Translations under genes and position numbers: made by a program
The notes under the pieces: generated by a model
What the model was told of the DNA's origin: nothing
The model's input: only the letters and a program-made list of their open reading frames with translations
The model's database searches: none
Shown here: positions 56,942-64,000 of the stretch, in pieces
Position numbering within the stretch: position 1 is the first letter of the stretch
Layout: the number at the start of each line of letters is the position of its first letter
Assembly: GCA_001931875.2 (NCBI GenBank)
Contig: MSJH02000830.1
Location: forward strand, 186,001 to 250,000
Length of the DNA stretch: 64,000 nt
Source of the DNA: Byssochlamys sp. IMV 00236
Lineage: Eukaryota > Ascomycota > Eurotiomycetes > Eurotiales > Thermoascaceae
Direction: 5' to 3'

Positions 56942-58713
56942 GACGATTTCCCAACTGCAAAGAATGGAAGAAGAAAAAAGAAGAAGAAGAAAAAAAAAGA
57001 AGGATGATGGAAGACGAGAGGAAGATGGGACTTTGAATGGGGCGATGCGGCTCAAAAGACTAAACGTGCATTGCAGTGCTTTACTAACTTATTTGGGCCT
57101 AGTCTGAGAAATCGGTACTAGTCTTATCTTGGACTAGTGGTAACTTCTTAATTCCTCGGTAAGTCAATTACCATATGGTATATTATTATTTACGAGTACC
57201 TAGGTAGAGACATCATTATTCTATATTACCTGATTTCACCTGGCTCGTACGATTTGAAAGTAGCTTTTTGTAGGCAACATGAAGACTGCAGTATAGTACC
57301 GTGGACATAAGACTAAACAAAAGAAGCAAAGGGGGTTGCAGCCCGCGGGGGAAATCGGGTACCCTCGGCCGTATTACGAGTATATCTATAAAGAAGATCA
57401 CAATGATGATGATAATGGTGGTAGTGGTGGTGAAGATCTTGGGGAATTGGTTCAGCGACGTTAGCCTGCCAGTCAAAATAATTACGAATACTTTAGCCTG
57501 TACGAAGTCAATGTTACAGGTGGGGTAATGAAGCACGCACTCCATGTTCTCGAGGTGTTAATCAAATGTAACCTAGTCCATGGCTGGACACTCGACACCT
57601 GTTAGGTACCTAAGATAGTGTATCATTCTATAGCCGGCCTGATGACAAGGTGCGTTCTCTGTCATTAAGGATAGGATAGATAATACCATAGTAACGAAAG
57701 GTCGAGTGGAAATGCAGAGTACCATAGAGCAGTCAACTAAGTGCTCTAACTAACTACCTGTTAGTTAGTTAACTGAGTGTATCACGTAAGGCCTGCCAGT
57801 CAATCCATCATTGGCCGGGAGACTCAAGGGATGAAATACGACAGATCAAGAAATCCAGCAAGACGACACGCAGACTAGACTAACTACTACTACTACTTGA
57901 GACGATGCAGACTTATTATTGTTGGCATAGACAGAAGAACCTGTTAGATGCTGAACAGTCGACTTTCTTGAGCAGACAGACGGTCATCAATCAGTTAAGT
58001 ACATACATAGTACATGACGCCAGAGTATGGAATTCGATTAGATGAGTAGTAACTAGATCATTAGTTAGATCCCGACTAGCATCACTGCCTACTATGACCT
58101 GGAATAACTATCAGCAAGCATCTGCAATGTTTGTCTTTGGTTTGGACGGATAAGATTTTCTGTTCGCCCCCCCTTTGTCTCATACTTCTTGGACTACCGC
58201 CTTTTCCCTTCTTTTCTTGTTCTCGGTTTTCTCTTCCTTTCTTTCTTTCTTACTCTCTTATCTGACTTCCCTCTGGCTGCTTGTCTCCCAAAAGCCGGTC
58301 GCCGTAGCGGTACTCCCGCCGTTTCCCTTTTTCTCTTTTCCCCCTCTCATCCCGGTTTCCCGTCCGTGTCTAATAAATACCTACATGCTATACGTATAAT
58401 CGTCAACTCATTTTTTCCCAGCATTCGCTTTCTCCCCTTTTCCCTCGCCCTCCCCGCCCATTTCGCGATAACCACTTGGGGACCACGTCAACACCTGCTC
58501 TGTCAGCCGTGCGCTCCTACGAACTCAACCCTTGACGTAGAGAAACGAGTGGTAAACGAAATCTGCGATCTGGGCCTGTTGCACTGCTGTTGACGCGACC
58601 GGCAAGGGAGGAGCAGAGCGAGCTGGCCTACTTGACGAGTTGGTCTGCAGGTTGCGGTGACCGTGCTGCTGGGACATCGACTCAGTCGATGTGACGGTCT
58701 CGAGACTTCCATC
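56942..58713. promoter_or_regulatory. 1.8-kb divergent region, RPAP1-like / HPC2-domain gene
   Basis: Contains the AAG/GAA-rich RPAP1 leader (56965-57010), TTAGTTAGTTAACTG-type repeats near 57755-57775, and a long C/T-rich stretch (about 58140-58470) that fits a leader or core promoter for the downstream gene. No supported open frame. Confidence 0.55.
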
Positions 58714-60992
58714 ATGTCGACGGATCCTCCTGGACCTGCCTTGGCCGCGAAAGAGGAGGAAGAGACGTCTCTTGTGTCGGCCGACTCTCGTGAAGCGGAG
58801 GACGATGCGCCCAAGGCCAGCAGCACCCCGGCGTTGGAAGGCAGAGACACCCGTGCCCGGCGCGCTTCGGCCACGACGCCTGCGTCCGCGCGACGAACAC
58901 GCAGGAAGAAGGACGACGACGACAAGAAAGCAGAGCCAGGGAAGGAATCCAAGCCCAGAAGCCGGCGACCGCGTGAGAAGTCGACTGCCGCTACGTCCAA
59001 CTCGAGTTCGCGCAAGAAGCCTAAGCTGGAGCATCCTCCAGACCGGCAGTCGACAGGGCCCGATCTCGTGACTCCAGCTCCCCCACCCGACGCCCAGCCG
59101 CCGCAGCCGCCGCAGCTTTCGTCGCACGCGGAGTCTCCCCAAAGAGGAAATCATGAAGCTATTCCCGACCGTCCGCCCAATGTTTCCGCTCCCGCTCCCG
59201 CTCCTGTTCCCACCTTCGATCCTCCGTCGTATCCCATGGCGCAGTCTCTTCCGCCGCCTCAACCACCGCTGCCACCACAGCGCTCGAGTGGACAGAATTA
59301 TGATCCCATCCGGTCCGCCTTCGAGAATCCTTCTCCCGCTCCCCCTCCGGCCATGACCCCGACTCCCAGTCACACTCCTGCTATCCCCTCGCATAGTTCC
59401 TTCAGTCCTCCTGCCCATACCATGTCGCCTGGGACGGCCTTCAGGGCGAGCGCGTCACCCGCAATCTCCAGCATCATCGACCCCCCGGTCCCGGCAGCCT
59501 CAGTCCAACAGCAATCGCAACCCATATACCCACAGGTGTCTAAAACGTCCCCCATGCAAAAGCCATCTACTATGCCCTCTCCACGCACCGCGCATGTCTC
59601 TTCGGCGCCATCTTCTCTACCGGTTTCCTCCCCGAACCTAGTCCACCCTCAACAGGAGCAGCAGCACCTCCAGCAACAACATCAGTATCAATCTCAACAG
59701 CAACCACAGCAGTCATCCCTTCAGAAATCACAGCCGCAGGAATCTCCTTTACTACAGCAACCAGTCACCGTTGATATTGAAATGAACGATACTACTCAGT
59801 CGGCTGCGTCCAAATTTACAGCGCCGTCTAAAAAAGAGAAGGGGGCATCCAATGGACTACCGTCCAACGCACAGTCGCCAAAGCCATCACGCACGACCAA
59901 AGATGCGCCGCCGCCTCTTCCTCAGGGCTCTGGGCTCATTTCAGGTGCGCTCTTCGGAGTCGACGGTAGTACTGCTGCCTCAGGTTCACTGAAGACGGCG
60001 CCGAATATTATTTTACACATACCCCTACATGGCCAGAGCAATAAGGTGATTAATTTTGCTCGTATGGCCGAAGAACAGTACGGCTTTGCTGCGCTCCATC
60101 CGCGACTCGCGGCCCAGCGTGAGCGTCTGGCGCGCGTTGCGGCCGCCAGTGCTGCGCTAGAGAAAACAGAAAAGGTTGCCAAGGGTATCTCGGCTGGTGA
60201 GAGTGCGGAGGAGGACCTCAGCGTGGACGCTGAGCCAGACAGTGACTTGGATGCTGATGTCTCTATGGAGACGGGTGTTGGGCTCACAGCAGGGGGAAAT
60301 ACTGCAGGTAGTGAAACAGCCCTCGGTATGACAGCGGACGGCAAGAAGAAGCGCACCCGCAAGAAGAAGATCGAGGATTATGATAGGGACGATCCTTTTG
60401 TCGACGACAGCGAGCTGGCCTGGCAGGAACATGCCGCGGCAAGCAAGGACGGATTTTTTGTTTACAGTGGGCCTCTCGTCCCAGAAGGAGAGAAGATTCA
60501 AGTGGAAAGGTATTGCGGTTTTTGCGTCTTCCGCCTGTCTAACAAAGTTCTCCTTGCTAACTTAACAACAGAGCCGACGGGACAATCAGACGAGGTCGAG
60601 GTCGAGGTCGTGGGTCGGGCCGTGGTCGAAGCTCAAGTCATCACCAGCCGCCTCTTGCATCTGCAATACCCATCTCTCAAGAGACCGGGCTCCCAGTACG
60701 AGGGCCGGGGTCTCGTGGCGGCACCACAACCAGGAAGCCTCGCGTCACAAAGGCTGCTCGCATTCAAATGGAGCAGGAGAAGCAAGAGCGCGAACGGATG
60801 GGCCTCGCTGTCTCCCACGAGGGAAGAGGCCGTGGAGGCTACAATCGAGGCGGCGGTTCTAGTAGCCGAGGTGGACGGGGTGGTTCGAACGCCGCCGCTG
60901 GGATGGTTGGTCTTGCTCCTGCACCGGCTCCGGGAACCACGCCTGGGCCACCACCCGCATTTCCTCCGGGGCAAGGGATTATCATGAGATGA
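58714..60992 (+). CDS. HPC2/ubinuclein-domain (HIR histone chaperone complex) protein
   Basis: Two exons (58714-60509, 60572-60992) give about 738 residues. The first 430 are disordered: basic (RRTRRKKDDDDKK; SSSRKKPKLEH), then Pro-rich, then Gln-rich (residues about 320-360). The Hpc2-related domain lies at about 545-595: KIEDYDRDDPFVDDSELAWQ followed by DGFFVYSGPLVPEGEK. The C-terminus is rich in RGG-type repeats (RRGRGRGRGSGRGR; RGRGGYNRGGGSSSRGGRGG) and ends GQGIIMR. Hpc2 is a subunit of the HIR complex that deposits H3-H4 outside S phase, so a nuclear chromatin role is expected. The intron (60510-60571) falls just after the domain; without removing it the Gly/Arg tail is lost. Confidence 0.88.
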
Positions 60993-62057
60993 GATAACAC
61001 CCTCATTTGTATACGCTTCTGGAGAAGCCTTTAATACTTGAGTCGCACACCTTTCTTTTTCCACTTGAAACTGAGCGGTGGGATGATACCCAGGGGTCTG
61101 ATCCCTGATCCCTATGCCGTTGGGTGTCATGGCGCACCGGAGTTGTTTTTCTTTATCCATGCTGTGGGGTCATTTCATCCAAGAGATGCCGCACAGGTTC
61201 AGCAGCTGGCAGTAGCCGGTTAGTTGTCCGTGTCGTTTTACATCTGAGCCCACGGATAGAAGGTGCTTGTGTTGCCACCATTGTCTCTTTTGTCTCAGTA
61301 TCACAAAAATGTCTGGATTGCAGTTTGTTATTATAGGTACCTGGCGGAGTTCTGCTGTTAGCATCTGTGTCATTGCGATAAAGCCTGCGGTTTATGTTTG
61401 ATTGGCCATGTGGTTACTACGCAAGGAGACGGGAACGAAAGGGTTCCTCTCTATTAGTGGAACGAGCACTGAATACAAGATGTTTATATGCTATATGCCC
61501 CAACTAGCTATCTAGTGATCTAGAACGAATGTTACTTGGTGGAGCTGGAAAAGTTTTCACTCTCTGGTATAGTAGTTAACTATCCAAGTTAACTATCATA
61601 TCATATCATATCATACCTAATTATTATCGATGACATAACCCCTCACCGCCCCGTGATCCTCCGCAGCCAACCAGAAAGGACCATTTTCCGTCCACCCAAG
61701 AGATTATCCTCCTGGTTACCTGATTATTCTCGTTCTTCCCGTCTTTCTCCATCATCCCCTTCAACGATCTCTTTTGATTTCATCGCGTCAACAAGGCTCA
61801 TTCATGTCTCTCCTGATGGAAAGCTGTATCCTTTCTTATTTTCAGAAGATATACGGAGTTACCATACCTGTCGGATAGCACCGATCATACGTGCCTGTGG
61901 TGGTTACTATCAGACAGCACGCAACAACTCGAACGGGTCTCCCTTTTTACCCCTCTTTTTCTTTCTTCTCCGAAATCCTATTCCTTGAGGCGCACAGTCA
62001 ACTGCCTCCTTTCTCTCATTGCTGTTCACCTCTCGCGCAGAGGCTCCATATCCCACC
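60993..62057. promoter_or_regulatory. HPC2-domain 3' region and IFRD gene promoter
   Basis: About 1.06 kb between two plus-strand genes. Contains a short ATCAT array at 61595-61615 and a CT-rich leader-like stretch from about 61700 to 62040. Open frames here (for example 61653-61988) look random. Confidence 0.55.
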
Positions 62058-63587
62058 ATGCATGATCTACGTCGCCAAGCGCTTTCGAGCGGCAAAACAG
62101 TCTCGCGAAAGGCGATGTCTAGAGAAGCCTCCCGTACCACTTCCCGCGCGAGCTCCGCGCATAATTCGCCCTCGTCATCTCGCAACGCGAGCAGACAACC
62201 ATCAGATGACGATGATATCGGCAGCCAAAGTGATGATACTGCCTGGAGGTAGGTTTCCCCAATCGACACTCCTCATCTATGTTCCTGCGACTTGCAATAA
62301 GATGATGTCATCGTCCTCGCGTCAGAGTCTAACGAGTCGGTTTACAGCACCGCCTCCCTGGATGATCTGGCAGATAATCCAGACAGTGGTAATGAGCAGT
62401 GGGCCGAAGAGCTCGCGGATCGCATTCAGGAGATCCTAGACCGCAAGCGGAGCAGTGTCCAGGGTCGGGAAGAAGCATTGTCGGCCTACTGTCGCCTCTT
62501 AAAGTACCACTTTGCCGCGGAAGAAATCAGAGGCAACATTTCTGATTTGCTGGCCGCCTTTAGTCGCAGCGTGAAATACGAGTCCAGTGTTCGGGAGACG
62601 ACTCTTGCGCTCAGAGCTATTGAGTTGCTCACGGTCACTTCTTTGGATGAGACCATCTACGAGAATGTTGAGCCATTGCTCACGCGCACCATTCGGGACT
62701 CAACGTCTAACTCTGTCAAGGCTGCTGCTATACACTGTCTCGGAACATGCACGTTCTTTGGTGGTGCTGGAGAGGACGGTCATCTAGAACAGATGACGTT
62801 CTTCTTGGATATCGTTGCGTCCGATGGTCAGTCCATCGGTGCCATTGATGATGCAACCAGTGTCACTGCTGCACTTCAAGAGTGGGGCTTCCTTGCAACA
62901 GAGATCGAAGACTTGGAGGAAGAAAGTGAGGAAGCTGTTAGTATCTTCATCGATCAGTTGGGCAGTAGCGAACCAGGGGTTCAGATCGCCGCCGGAGAGA
63001 ACATTGCTCTGCTTTACGAGAAGAGCTATACACCGCAGGAGGATGACGATGACGAAGAGGAGGACTCGCAGAGCGACTCCGGCCTGCCTTCCAACGACAA
63101 CAACGACAACGTCGACGAACCGAAACTGGTCAAGCGCTACAATGCCTATCACAACACCCCCGAGCTTGAACGTCAGCTCCAGTCTTTGGCCTCGGTGTCT
63201 AGCAAGCGTATAAACAAAAAGGATAGAAAGAGTCTGCACAATAATTTCACTTCTATCCTCACCACTGTGGAGAACCCACGTCGCGGGCCGATGTATAGCA
63301 CAGCAATCGATCAAGATACGAACCGACATTACGGTAGTAAACGCACCATTAAAATTGGTCGCGAGGGTATTATGAGCATCGATCGCTGGTGGAAGTGGAT
63401 TCGTCTCGCCACGCTTCGCCGTATATTCCAGGGCGGCTTTACTGAACATTACTACCAGGGGAACCGTGCCGTTCTCGATAGCTTGCCGGTCATAATGCGG
63501 GTCACCACGCAGCTGGAACGTCATAGCACCAAGAGAACTAACAAGGATAGGGGCCGTTTGCGCACGTGGGAAGCTGAGGAAGAATAA
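62058..63587 (+). CDS. IFRD-family (interferon-related developmental regulator) protein
   Basis: Two exons (62058-62248, 62348-63587) give about 476 residues. The first part is Ser/Arg-rich (SREASRTTSRASSAHNSPSS) and acidic (SDDDDIGSQSDDTAW). The core IFRD ARM-like region includes EQWAEELADRIQEILDRKRS-SVQGREEAL, LRAIELLTVTSLDETIYENV, SNSVKAAAIHCLGTCTFFGG and PGVQIAAGENIALLYE; the IFRD C-terminal motif is HYGSKRTIKIGREGIMSIDR-WWKWIRLATLRRIFQGGF. IFRD proteins are linked to transcription control and, more recently, to dormant ribosomes. The intron end at 62347 (TTTACAG) is the only acceptor that keeps frame. Confidence 0.9.
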
Positions 63588-64000
63588 TCATAAATCCAGC
63601 GGGGCATATGTCGCATACAATTTTACTAAGTGTCTCCCAAGAGGACGCCCTCAAAAGGAAAACCTGCTCAACGCAATTTTCTTTCTTTTTCTTTCTTACA
63701 TTACTTTTCATTTCTCTTTCTTTTTTCTCCACAATTTCACAATACAATGTATTTTTATCGACCACCGTGTTGTAAAGGCCATGTCATAATATAGGGCTTA
63801 GAATTCAGCTGGCCCTGCAGATGATATAGGATGGTTATTATAGCTCTATTGCAGCTGCAGCCCGTGGATTAAATGTGCTTTATTCCTCTCAAGGCGCTAC
63901 TTTAACCTACTTTACATTCTTTATATGTTAGATAAGCCGACATGGGAATATGTTTTAACCTTCGTTCTGGCAGATTCAGCAGTATCACTTCCAGACGAGT
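63588..64000. other. 3' region of the IFRD gene to the window end
   Basis: CT/TTTC-rich after the stop codon (63680-63735), then AT-rich. No gene starts before the window ends. Confidence 0.6.

Noticed and set aside
58525..59418. 297-codon minus-strand open frame, Arg-rich
   Set aside because: Antisense shadow of the GC-rich, disordered N-terminus of the HPC2-domain gene.
62784..63524. 246-codon minus-strand open frame
   Set aside because: Antisense to the IFRD coding exon; no family resemblance and no start or splice signals.

Overview
The window is nuclear DNA of a filamentous ascomycete. The genes carry short GT-AG introns of about 45-100 bp with CTAAC/CTGAC-type branch sites, intergenic distances are about 0.3-2 kb, and the proteins are typically fungal (Zn2Cys6 regulator, pisatin-demethylase-like P450, EOS1, Mba1/MRPL45-like, Srb8/Med12). 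The block APC5 - COX6a - APN2 - mating-type gene - SLA2 at 34-51 kb is the classic neighbourhood of a Pezizomycotina mating-type (MAT) locus. With CIA30 and SAICAR synthetase nearby it points to Eurotiomycetes (Eurotiales or Onygenales); genus and species cannot be settled by eye. I found no rRNA, tRNA or CRISPR.

Layout. 0-6 kb: end of a GMH1/UNC-50 gene (+), a PDAP1-like phosphoprotein (-) and a Zn2Cys6 transcription factor (-). 6.6-7.0 kb: a short inverted-repeat transposon (pogo-like MITE). 7.5-10 kb: F-BAR/RhoGAP protein (+). 11.5-13.1 kb: a lone cytochrome P450 (+). 13.7-16.6 kb: a mitochondrial Mba1/MRPL45-like protein (-) and EOS1 (+). 17.4-20 kb: eIF1 (-) and the ER protein Asterix (-). 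21.4-26.6 kb: Mediator subunit 12 (+). 27.4-29.1 kb: an RRM protein (-), then a gene-free AT-rich stretch. 31-41 kb: CIA30 (+), SAICAR synthetase (-), APC5 (+), COX6a (-), APN2 (+). 41-47.5 kb: the MAT1-1 region, with a 2.9-kb spacer, an unrecognised small gene (-) that may be a MAT1-1-4 counterpart, and the alpha-box gene MAT1-1-1 (+). 47.5-51.4 kb: SLA2 (-). 52-64 kb: an SMP-domain lipid-transfer protein (-), an RPAP1-like protein (-), an HPC2/ubinuclein-domain protein (+) and an IFRD-family protein (+).

Most genes are housekeeping and unlinked in function; the exception is the MAT region, where the alpha-box regulator and its neighbour would together set mating identity. No MAT1-2 HMG-box gene is visible, so this strain would be MAT1-1 and probably self-sterile unless MAT1-2 lies elsewhere. 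All gene models were built by joining exons by eye, checking reading phase at every junction. Several show unusual splicing: an 8-nt exon in COX6a, a 13-nt exon in APN2, three exons of 12-17 nt in Asterix, two GC-AG introns, and a 60-nt in-frame intron in SAICAR synthetase.
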